A stretch of 64,000 nt of DNA. Source: Deltaproteobacteria bacterium GWC2_55_46 (GTDB taxonomy: Bacteria; Desulfobacterota; GWC2-55-46). Position numbers and translations under genes: made by a program. Shown here one piece after another: positions 50,999-58,416 of this stretch. How positions within the stretch are numbered: the stretch's first letter is position 1; every line of letters begins with the position of its first letter. The notes below the pieces were generated by a model. The model did no database searches. It was given only the letters and a program-made list of their open reading frames with translations, and was not told the origin of the DNA. Location: contig LVEI03000001.1 of assembly GCA_001595385.3 (NCBI GenBank), positions 1,827,501 through 1,891,500 of the forward strand, in the 5' to 3' direction.

Positions 50999-51949
50999 AT
51001 GGGGTGGGGAGGAATGATGGAGATGCAATTTGTTTTGCTTGGTTTTGTTCTTGTTGTCGTCATCGTTATTTTTAAAGGTGTCAGGATCGTGCCGCAGCAA
51101 AGCGCGTATGTCATCGAACGCCTGGGTAAATATTATGTCACATTGCATGCCGGTATCAGCTACATAGTTCCCTTTGTCGACAGAGTCGCTTATCAGCACA
51201 GCTTGAAGGAACAGGCTATCGATATCCCAGAGCAGGTCTGCATCACCAAGGATAATGTTCAGGTGGGGGTCGATGGCGTTGTATTTATTCAGGTGATAGA
51301 CGCGAAGATGGCCTCATATGGGATACATAACTACTTCTTCGCCATAACGCAGCTTGCCCAGACGACGATGCGAAGCGAAATGGGTAAAATAGACCTCGAC
51401 AAGACCTTTGAAGAAAGGACGACCATAAACGCGTCAATTGTCGGCTCGATTGACGAGGCGGCTAAATTATGGGGCGTTAAAGTGTTGCGCTATGAGATAA
51501 AAAATATTGTGCCGCCCAAATCTGTCCTGGTCGCGATGGAAAAACAGATGCAGGCTGAAAGAGAAAAAAGGGCTATCGTCCTGGAGTCGGAAGGCGCAAG
51601 GCTTTCCGCGATAAATGTCGCGGAAGGGCAGAAAAAGAAGGTTGAGCTGGAATCCGAGGCTTATAAGATCAAGCAGATCAACGAAGCGGAAGGGCAGGCC
51701 AGGGCAATTACCGAGATTGCGACCGCCACGGCGGAGGGGCTTAAAAAAGTAGCTGAAGCAATCACGGCTAACGGCGGGATGGAAGCGGTTCAATTACGCG
51801 TTGCGGAAAAAACGGTAGAGCAATTCGGACATCTTGCCAAGGCAACAAACACGCTGATACTGCCTTCTAATTTTGGAGATATGTCCTCCATTATTGCAAC
51901 GGCCATGAGCGTCGTAAAACATGTGGAACCAAAGGTTAAGGCACAATAA
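50999..51949 (+). CDS. SPFH/stomatin-family membrane protein (QmcA-like)
   Basis: 316 residues from ATG 50999; ATGs at 51014, 51017 or 51023 are better placed behind GGGGAGGA and would trim up to eight residues. N-terminal helix, then the SPFH domain: RIVPQQSAYVIERLGKYYVTLHAGISYIVPF and QTTMRSEMGKIDLDKTFEER. A coiled coil rich in Glu/Lys/Ala (about 180-245) precedes a helix-rich end. Such proteins form oligomeric membrane scaffolds and often protect proteases such as FtsH. Confidence 0.92.
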   Translation: MGWGGMMEMQFVLLGFVLVVVIVIFKGVRIVPQQSAYVIERLGKYYVTLHAGISYIVPFVDRVAYQHSLKEQAIDIPEQVCITKDNVQVGVDGVVFIQVIDAKMASYGIHNYFFAITQLAQTTMRSEMGKIDLDKTFEERTTINASIVGSIDEAAKLWGVKVLRYEIKNIVPPKSVLVAMEKQMQAEREKRAIVLESEGARLSAINVAEGQKKKVELESEAYKIKQINEAEGQARAITEIATATAEGLKKVAEAITANGGMEAVQLRVAEKTVEQFGHLAKATNTLILPSNFGDMSSIIATAMSVVKHVEPKVKAQ

Positions 51950-51957
51950 AACCAGCG

Positions 51958-51992
51958 CTCCGCAGGTTCGCCTGCGCGGCTTAGCAGGAATG
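51958..51992 (+). pseudogene. Degenerate tRNA-Lys 3'-end remnant between two accessory segments
   Basis: GCAGGTTCGCCTGCGCGGC (51962-51980) matches the T-arm and acceptor of the truncated tRNA copy at 54702-54745 (GCAGG/CCTGC stem) but has lost three loop bases. The CCA end is replaced by TTAGCAGG, then AATGTCAGAGGGGTTAC follows as at the other two sites. Alone it could be a chance hairpin; the following shared sequence makes a remnant more likely. Confidence 0.55.
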
Positions 51993-51997
51993 TCAGA

Positions 51998-52169
51998 GGG
52001 GTTACGGTACTGCCGTAGCCCCTTTTGCATTTCACTGTACAGTTTTTGTCCAGTTGGCGATAATAGGGTCGCTGTAAGAGGGGACAGTTTTTTTTGGTTT
52101 GCAGAGGCATGGCAATATGGTAGGTAATATATAAAAAAGAATGGTGGGCGGAGCCCACCCTACTAAACT
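51998..52169 (+). repeat. Element left-end repeat, copy 2
   Basis: Hairpin GGGGTTACGG/CCGTAGCCCC (51998-52022, loop TACTG) with TTTT, then the same sequence as copy 1, ending CTACTAAACT. The stem differs from copies 1 and 3 at paired positions while still pairing. It includes a complete GGTGGGC-GGA-GCCCACC hairpin, which copy 1 has with one mismatch. Nothing recognisable is seen between it and the ATPase start (52170-52385). Confidence 0.88.
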
Positions 52170-52385
52170 GATTTTAGGAATAGATGCTGATTAAAAATTT
52201 CATTCGCATTTAAGGGTTTTATATAAGGGGGCGGGTGTTCGTGGGTAGGAATAAAAATAAAGCTATCTAATTGAATTTACAGTCAATATGTTGTTATATA
52301 GAGAATCAATACCACTTAGAGATATATCCTCGCTTATATCGTTGAGTGGTTATGTTCGCTAAAAAGACAAGAGAACTGGATTAGA

Positions 52386-54566
52386 ATGAATAAAATAAAT
52401 ATCCATTTAGAAAATTGTTATGGAATCAAGAAAATTCAAACACAGTTAGATTTTTCTAAGCAAAGCGTTTATGCTATTTATGCAGCTAATGGTGCGATGA
52501 AGTCTTCACTTGCCCAGACTTTTCAGGATGTGGCCGACGCGAATCCATCTAAGGATAGAATATTTCCGACTCGCGTGTGTGTTCGAAATATAACCGATGA
52601 GAACGGTATTGATTTATCTCAAGAAAGCGTTTTTGTTATTCGTCCATATGAGGACGAGGATATCAGCCATACCGAGAAAACTTCGACACTACTTGTAGAT
52701 AGTAAGTTGAGAAAGGAATATGAAGAATTACATATAGAAATCGACAAATCAAAGGAAATATTTATAAAGGCTTTAAGGGAGCAATCCGGCTCTAAAAAGG
52801 ATTTGGAGAAAGAGATCTCCTCTGCTTTTACAAGCAGTGATGAAGAGTTTTACCGTGCATTGATCCGCGTACATGAAGAAGTATCGGCTCAGAAAGAAGC
52901 TCCATTTGCAGATATTGCCTATGACACGATTTTTGATGAAAAGGTTCTGAGTCTTCTCGACAACAAAGATATCAAAACGGCTATTGAGAACTACATTAAA
53001 AAATACAATGAACTTCTAGCTGCCTCAACCTATTTTAAAAAAGGCGTATTTAATTATTATAATGCTTCAGCAATAGCGAAGAACTTAGCTGATAATGGTT
53101 TTTTTGATGCTAAGCACTCAGTGAATTTGAATGCTGAAAAACGAATTGAAATTAATAGTCGTAAACAGCTTGAGGAACTGATTTCTAAAGAAAAAGAAGC
53201 TATTTCGACAGATAAAGAACTCAGAAAAAAGTTTACAGATATTGAAAAATTAATACAGAAAAATGTGACCGTTAGGGGTTTTGAGACTTACCTGACTGAA
53301 CATGAAGAAATTCTTCCAGAGCTGGTAAATATAGAGAGATTCAGAGAAAAGATTTGGAAATCATATTTTAAGGTACGATTTGAACTCTATAGTGATTTGA
53401 TCGAGAAATATCGCGCAGCTGAGAAGAGAAAGGAAGCGATAGAGGAGGAAGCAGGGAAACAGAGAACGCAATGGGAGTCGGTTATTGATATCTTTAACAG
53501 TCGTTTTTTTGTTCCTTTCAAGCTTAGTGCAGAAAATAGGGTTTCCGTTATATTGGGTCAGGAACAGATGCTGCGCCTAGCGTTCACCTTTGAGGACGGA
53601 GCGGATAATACGTCAGTAGATAGAGCCTCATTGATGGCGGCCCTAAGCACTGGAGAGAGGAGGGCTTTCTACATCCTTAATATTATTTTCGAGATCGAGG
53701 CTCGAAAGAAGGAGAAGCAGGAAACCATATTTATTATTGATGATATTGCGGATTCATTTGACTATAAGAATAAGTACGCCATCATTCAATATTTAAAGGA
53801 TATAGCTGAAGCACCTTATTTCAAACAAATAATACTTACACACAATTTCGACTTCTTCCGTACTATAAGCAGCAGATTTGTTAGCTATTCTAATTGCCTT
53901 ATGGCCCTGAAGAGCAGTAATGGTATTACATTAGAGCAGGCGACTGGTATCAAGAATGTCTTTGCAAACGATTGGAAGCCGAATTTTTTCACTGATCCTA
54001 AAAAGAAGATAGCTTCAATACCGTTTATTCGCAACCTCATTCAATTCACAAAAAGCGATAAAGACGCAGATTTTATCAAGCTCACATCATTGCTACACTG
54101 GAAAAGCGACTCTGCTTCAATTACCCAAAACGATCTTGATAGGATTTACAACACGGTGTTTTGTACAAGTGGAAAATCACCTGATGGCGATAGTTCTGTT
54201 ATTGGAATGATCCAACAAGAGGCAGACAAATGCCTAAAAGCATGCGATGGCATTAGTTTAGAGAACAAAGTTGTACTCTCAATTGCAATACGAATCTTTG
54301 CTGAAAAATTCATGATTGAGAAAATAAAGGATGATAAATTTGTTGCTAATATCAAGTCTAATCAAACCCCCAAGTTACTTGAAAAATTCAAGGAACTATT
54401 TAGCAGTGATGTTGACAATCTTGAAACCATTCAGCGCGTGCTCCTTATGACACCTGAGAACATTCACCTGAATTCTTTTATGTATGAGCCGATTATTGAT
54501 ATGTCTGATGAACATTTGAAGAAACTTTATGCGGATGTTTTGAGCTTGAACGTAGCCAAAACGTAA
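52386..54566 (+). CDS. SMC/RloC-like AAA ATPase with non-standard P-loop; candidate defence gene
   Basis: 726 residues, markedly AT-rich compared with the host genes. Layout is that of ABC-class ATPases with a central coiled coil: P-loop YAANGAMKSSLA (32-43), in which the Gly before Lys is Met; coiled-coil middle (about 105-370); signature LSTGERRAFYIL (420-431); Walker B IFIIDDIADSFD (448-459), with Asp in place of the usual Glu; H-loop ILTHNFDFF (483-491). After about residue 500 comes a C-terminal domain with no recognised nuclease motif. It lies alone in an accessory segment beside a tRNA. The role in anti-phage or stress response is inferred from context; no partner gene is adjacent. Confidence 0.75.
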   Translation: MNKINIHLENCYGIKKIQTQLDFSKQSVYAIYAANGAMKSSLAQTFQDVADANPSKDRIFPTRVCVRNITDENGIDLSQESVFVIRPYEDEDISHTEKTSTLLVDSKLRKEYEELHIEIDKSKEIFIKALREQSGSKKDLEKEISSAFTSSDEEFYRALIRVHEEVSAQKEAPFADIAYDTIFDEKVLSLLDNKDIKTAIENYIKKYNELLAASTYFKKGVFNYYNASAIAKNLADNGFFDAKHSVNLNAEKRIEINSRKQLEELISKEKEAISTDKELRKKFTDIEKLIQKNVTVRGFETYLTEHEEILPELVNIERFREKIWKSYFKVRFELYSDLIEKYRAAEKRKEAIEEEAGKQRTQWESVIDIFNSRFFVPFKLSAENRVSVILGQEQMLRLAFTFEDGADNTSVDRASLMAALSTGERRAFYILNIIFEIEARKKEKQETIFIIDDIADSFDYKNKYAIIQYLKDIAEAPYFKQIILTHNFDFFRTISSRFVSYSNCLMALKSSNGITLEQATGIKNVFANDWKPNFFTDPKKKIASIPFIRNLIQFTKSDKDADFIKLTSLLHWKSDSASITQNDLDRIYNTVFCTSGKSPDGDSSVIGMIQQEADKCLKACDGISLENKVVLSIAIRIFAEKFMIEKIKDDKFVANIKSNQTPKLLEKFKELFSSDVDNLETIQRVLLMTPENIHLNSFMYEPIIDMSDEHLKKLYADVLSLNVAKT

Positions 54567-54701
54567 CCAAATTTATCCAAAAGCACCTGAAGGAGTAGAA
54601 AATAGCCCAAAGCATATAATGGGCTAAGTATGTGAAAGTAGATTGAAATTCAGAAAAACGCAGGTAGAAGGCCCAGTTACAGTTTTAGTTCTTTTACGCA
54701 T

Positions 54702-54745
54702 TCTTAATCAGCGGGTCGCAGGTTCGATCCCTGCGCGGCCCACCA
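54702..54745 (+). pseudogene. Truncated tRNA-Lys 3' end (right attachment-site remnant)
   Basis: TCTTAATCAGCGGGTC matches the intact tRNA from anticodon loop on, followed by a different T-stem (GCAGG/CCTGC instead of CGCGG/CCGCG), the same loop TTCGATC, GCGGCCC and CCA. The 5' half is missing. It has the position and polarity expected of an attR left by integration into tRNA-Lys. Confidence 0.88.
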
Positions 54746-54756
54746 AGAATATCAGA

Positions 54757-54786
54757 GGGGTTACAGAGAAATCTGTAGCCCCTTTT
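54757..54786 (+). terminator. tRNA-Lys-type terminator hairpin, third copy
   Basis: GGGGTTACAGA, GAAA, TCTGTAGCCCC, TTTT, identical to the one after the intact tRNA. Here it belongs to the truncated tRNA. A possible -10 box TATAAT (54922-54927) for the following gene lies downstream; otherwise the 388-bp gap (54567-54954) holds only this, the tRNA fragment and a short AGCCCA/TGGGCT hairpin. Confidence 0.85.
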
Positions 54787-54954
54787 GCTCTTGAAGTGAA
54801 AGCAGGTCGGCTTAGGCTTTAACGCCCGGCAGCTCCCGATGCTTTAGCCTTGTATGCCCGCTCAAAATATCTTATCCTGTCGGCGTCATAAAAACGCTTT
54901 ATCTACAAAAACTTAAAGCGATATAATGGACTGCGGTTTCATTCCAATCTTGAT

Positions 54955-55716
54955 GTGATGAGCGGAAAAGAAACAGGATATAATAGCGGCATACGGCTTT
55001 CAGTGATCATCCCTGCCTATAATGAGGAGGCCCTTATAGGGACCTCACTCAAAAAGGCGGTCGATTATCTTTCGTTAAAATTCCCTTCCTATGAGATCAT
55101 CGTAGTCTGCGACGGCTGCAAGGACTCTACCCCCGCCATCGCTTTAAATGCCGCTTCCGTAAACCCCAGGATCAAGGTAATAGACCGTAAGGAGAACAGG
55201 GGCAAGGGGTACTCCGTAAAGGAAGGTTGCCTTGCGGCTTCAGGCGAGTACGTTCTGTTCACCGACGCCGACCTTTCTACCCCCATGGAAGAGATAGGGA
55301 AGCTCACGCACGAGTTAGAGGCGGGCGCCGACATTGCTATAGGGTCAAGGGCGCACCCCGCCTCAGAGATAATGGTCCATCAGGCATGGCTCAGGGAGAG
55401 CATGGGCAAGGTCTTCAACCTCTTTGTCAGGGTGTTTGCGCTTAAGGGGCTCAAGGACACTCAGTGCGGCTTCAAGGGCTTTAAAAGGGAGGCGGCCAGA
55501 AAGATATTTCCAATGCAGACGATAGATGGTTTCAGCTTCGACGTGGAGGTGCTCTACATAGCCTTGAAATACGGCTATCTCATACGCGAGGTGCCCGTCA
55601 AGTGGCTGAACCGGCCTGATTCAAGGGTAAACGCGCTCCTTCATCCGCTGCAGATGTTGATAGACCTCGTAAAGATACGGTTCAGGGATATGAAAGGCGC
55701 CTATGGCAGGGTTTGA
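54955..55716 (+). CDS. ALG5/DPM-type GT2 glycosyltransferase
   Basis: 253 residues, GTG start at 54955 with an ATG one codon later. LSVIIPAYNEEALIGTSL, VCDGCKDSTPAI, LFTDADLSTPMEEI and GSRAHPASEI are the dolichyl-phosphate glucosyltransferase-like set, with QCGFKGFKREAARKIF near the end. It lacks the C-terminal helices of ArnC. It overlaps the next gene by 14 bases. It is probably the donor-synthesis enzyme for the membrane protein downstream. Confidence 0.88.
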   Translation: MMSGKETGYNSGIRLSVIIPAYNEEALIGTSLKKAVDYLSLKFPSYEIIVVCDGCKDSTPAIALNAASVNPRIKVIDRKENRGKGYSVKEGCLAASGEYVLFTDADLSTPMEEIGKLTHELEAGADIAIGSRAHPASEIMVHQAWLRESMGKVFNLFVRVFALKGLKDTQCGFKGFKREAARKIFPMQTIDGFSFDVEVLYIALKYGYLIREVPVKWLNRPDSRVNALLHPLQMLIDLVKIRFRDMKGAYGRV

Positions 55717-57310
55717 AAAGGAAAGCTGCGGCCCAAAATTCCGCCTTGCCGCGATCATACTCATAGCCGTACTCGCTTTTGCGTCCTACGCCAATATCCT
55801 GAACGGGGAATTTGTCTGGGACGATATCGAGCAGGTCTCTGAAAACCCGGTCATAAAAGATATCGGGAACATCCCCTCGTTTTTTACGACAGACCTCTGG
55901 CGCCTCATCGACAACCCGACCATAGGCTCTTATTACTACAGGCCCATATTCCTGCTCTCCTTTGCAGTCGATTATCAGCTCTGGGGCTTAAACCCGTTCG
56001 GGTATCACCTTACGAACACAGCCCTCCATCTCATCTCTTCTCTACTCGTCTTCGCCATCGGAGTGAAGGTGTTGCGCTCGGATATCGCGGCGGCCTTTGG
56101 CGCGGCTATATTCGCCGTACACCCGGCCCACGTCGAGTCCGTAAGCTGGATATCAGGGCGGACCGACCCGCTCGCCGCGGTCTTTCTGCTCTTGTCGATA
56201 TTCCTCTATATTATCTTTACAGAACGCGGCGGGGCATCGGCCTTGCTGGCCCTTTCGGCCTCAGCCGCGTCGTTTTTCCTGTCGCTCCTGACAAAGGAGA
56301 TGGGGGTAACCCTTCCGGCCATCCTTTTGCTTTTTGTCATCTCATTTATGGGCAGGCGCGACGCCAAAAAAGGGCTTGCGGCTATAGCGCTTTACGTCGC
56401 GGCCCTTGTGCTCTATTTTTTCATAAGGTCCCTGATGCTCGGCTCGGCGGTCGGGAGTGTCGATGCCGCGCCGCTGGACAAGCGCATCTACACCTCTTTC
56501 GGCATTATCCTCGATTACATCAGGATACTCGTCCTGCCGGTAAACCTGAAGACGCTTTATGACGTGCCTGTCGAAGGGGCGATAAATTTGAAGGTCATCT
56601 CATCCGCCCTCGCGCTCATTACCATTTTCACAGCCGCGTCCCTTGCGTATTTTAAGGATAAGAGGGTCTTTTTCCTTTCGCTCTGGTTCTTCGTCACGAT
56701 CGTGCCTGTTTCGAATATCGTGCCGCTTCGCCCGACGATGATGGCCGAAAGGTATCTGTATATCCCGTCTGTGGGGGTAGCCCTGCTTACAGGCCTCGCA
56801 TTTTCGTATCTTTACAGGGCGCGGGTAAAAGCGGCTATAGCGCTCGGCGTCCTGGTTGCCGCCTTCCTCCTCTACACAACGGTAGAGAGGAATAGGGCCT
56901 GGGCGTCTGAGATCGCCCTCTTTGAGAGCATGGCGACGTCAGCGCCTTTGAACGCATACACCCACCATAACCTCGGGGACGCGTACCGGAAGGCGGGACG
57001 CATGGAGCTGGCTGTCCAGGAGTGGGAGAAAGCCGTTCAGATAGACCCCATGCACTACGAGGCGAATAACAGCCTCGCCAATATGGCGCTATTGCGTGGC
57101 GACTACGCCCTTGCTATAGAGAGGTACAACAAAGCGCTTGCCGTCCGCCCTGAGTCGGCGGAGGCGCATTACAACCTCGCGCTCGCCCTCGACGGCAGCG
57201 GCAGGCCCGAAGAGGCGGCATATCATTACAGGGAATTCTTAAAGAGGGCGCCGGCAAAGTTCGGGGATGTGATCGATGAGGTGCGCTCGCGCCTGGGGGC
57301 TGGCGAATAA
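55703..57310 (+). CDS. TMTC/PMT-like membrane protein with TPR repeats
   Basis: 535 residues. Residues 1-400 form about ten membrane helices with NGEFVWDDIEQV, a signature for TMTC/PMT-like GT-C proteins, and HPAHVESVSWISGRTDPLAAVF. The last 120 residues hold three TPR motifs (such as AYTHHNLGDAYRKAGRMELA). Eukaryotic TMTCs use the same build for O-mannosylation; bacterial relatives are mostly uncharacterised. The coupled GT2 could supply a lipid-linked sugar. It converges on agmatinase with 22 bases between. Confidence 0.82.
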   Translation: MAGFEKESCGPKFRLAAIILIAVLAFASYANILNGEFVWDDIEQVSENPVIKDIGNIPSFFTTDLWRLIDNPTIGSYYYRPIFLLSFAVDYQLWGLNPFGYHLTNTALHLISSLLVFAIGVKVLRSDIAAAFGAAIFAVHPAHVESVSWISGRTDPLAAVFLLLSIFLYIIFTERGGASALLALSASAASFFLSLLTKEMGVTLPAILLLFVISFMGRRDAKKGLAAIALYVAALVLYFFIRSLMLGSAVGSVDAAPLDKRIYTSFGIILDYIRILVLPVNLKTLYDVPVEGAINLKVISSALALITIFTAASLAYFKDKRVFFLSLWFFVTIVPVSNIVPLRPTMMAERYLYIPSVGVALLTGLAFSYLYRARVKAAIALGVLVAAFLLYTTVERNRAWASEIALFESMATSAPLNAYTHHNLGDAYRKAGRMELAVQEWEKAVQIDPMHYEANNSLANMALLRGDYALAIERYNKALAVRPESAEAHYNLALALDGSGRPEEAAYHYREFLKRAPAKFGDVIDEVRSRLGAGE

Positions 57311-57332
57311 GGATTGCCTCCAAGCTGCTCTC

Positions 57333-58235
57333 TTATTTACCTGCGAACGCGTACGCGATTATCTTGTAGACGAGTTTCGCCGCCAGAAAATCGCAGTAAT
57401 GCAGCTCTTTGACCGGGGCAAGCTCGTTTACGTCAGCCCCGACGAACCTCGATACCCGTGAAGCCGCCCTTAATATCCGTGTCGCCTCGTCCCACATAAG
57501 GCCGCCCGGTTCTGGAGTGCCCGTTGCCGGCATGAGGCTCGCGTCAAAGCAGTCGAGGTCGAAGGTCACATAGACAGGCTTGCCGCGAAGCCTTTCGAGT
57601 ATCTCGTCGATATCCCAAAGATGTTTGTCCTTTGCCCAGAATATCTTTATGCGCTCCGTGTTCTGTTCTAAAAAGGGGACCTCGCCAGCCGAGATGTTCC
57701 TTATGCCGCAGGAGACAAGCGAGATATTTTCATGGTCCATGCACCTGCGCATGGCCGCCGCGTGCGAATAGGGCTCGCCTTCGTATCCGTCCCTCAAGTC
57801 CGCGTGGGCATCAAAATGGAGTATCGTCAGGTCCGGGTATTTAGCCGCGAAGGGACGTATCGACCCGGCGGTTATAGAATGCTCGCCTCCGAGTATCATC
57901 GGAAACTTTCCGTCGTCGAGGAGCTTCCTTGTTATAGACTCGAGGTCGAAAAGCGCCTCGGTTATCTTTTTTTTGACAGGCACCTCCTTCAAGGTCATTA
58001 TCCCGATATCGCTTGAAGGCTCTTTCCACAGCTCTTCGTCGAAGAGCTCTACCTGGCTTGAAGCCCTGATGATAGCGGCAGGGCCGTTGGCCGTGCCGTG
58101 GCCGTAACTTACAGACGCCTCGAGGCCGAACGGCACGACGACCGCTTTGGCCTCCTCATAGGGGCAAGCCTCGTCTTCTGGTATTGCAAGGAATCCTTCT
58201 ATGGATTTAAGAAATGAAAGCCCTTCGGTAGACAC
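57333..58235 (-). CDS. speB: Agmatinase
   Basis: 300 residues, arginase/ureohydrolase fold. Metal-binding motifs GGEHSIT, HFDAHADLRDGYEG and FDLDCFDASLMPATGTPEPGG bind the Mn pair. It splits agmatine into putrescine and urea. The C-terminus YCDFLAAKLVYKIIAYAF is typical of bacterial agmatinases, and the N-terminal GLEASVSYGHGTANGPAAI favours agmatinase over arginase. A relative, formiminoglutamase, is less likely. Confidence 0.92.
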   Translation of the reverse strand: MSTEGLSFLKSIEGFLAIPEDEACPYEEAKAVVVPFGLEASVSYGHGTANGPAAIIRASSQVELFDEELWKEPSSDIGIMTLKEVPVKKKITEALFDLESITRKLLDDGKFPMILGGEHSITAGSIRPFAAKYPDLTILHFDAHADLRDGYEGEPYSHAAAMRRCMDHENISLVSCGIRNISAGEVPFLEQNTERIKIFWAKDKHLWDIDEILERLRGKPVYVTFDLDCFDASLMPATGTPEPGGLMWDEATRILRAASRVSRFVGADVNELAPVKELHYCDFLAAKLVYKIIAYAFAGK

Positions 58236-58353
58236 TGATTACACCCTTCCTTAACCGTTTTGCCGGTGACCTTGTCCGTACGGACGCAGGACGAAATTAT
58301 CACTTCCAAAACGGGTTTTGTAGCTTTTTTTTAAAAAAATTCGCGCGGCGCGC

Positions 58354-58389
58354 AAAAAAACGGCTCTACTTGCAGCGTAGAGCCGTTTT
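58354..58389 (-). terminator. Terminator of the TPR-AMIN gene
   Basis: AAAACGGCTCTAC (58357-58369) and GTAGAGCCGTTTT (58377-58389) form a perfect 13-bp stem with a 7-base loop. On the minus strand seven T follow the stem, so it terminates the gene at 58417-59880; read the other way it has only a short T-run. The 58236-58353 stretch also contains the palindrome GTCCGTACGGAC (58274-58285). Confidence 0.92.
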
Positions 58390-58416
58390 ATCTCATCTGT
58401 GCCGGGGTATGGGCGC

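Noticed and set aside
52386-54566. Restriction or nuclease effector in the ATPase
   Set aside because: No HNH, PD-(D/E)xK or TOPRIM motif could be picked out by eye in the C-terminal part, so nuclease activity is not claimed.
50239-54701. Integrase gene in the tRNA-linked segments
   Set aside because: The only coding sequences are nfeD, the SPFH gene and the ATPase. None of the other open frames shows a tyrosine-recombinase motif, so the integrase is considered lost.
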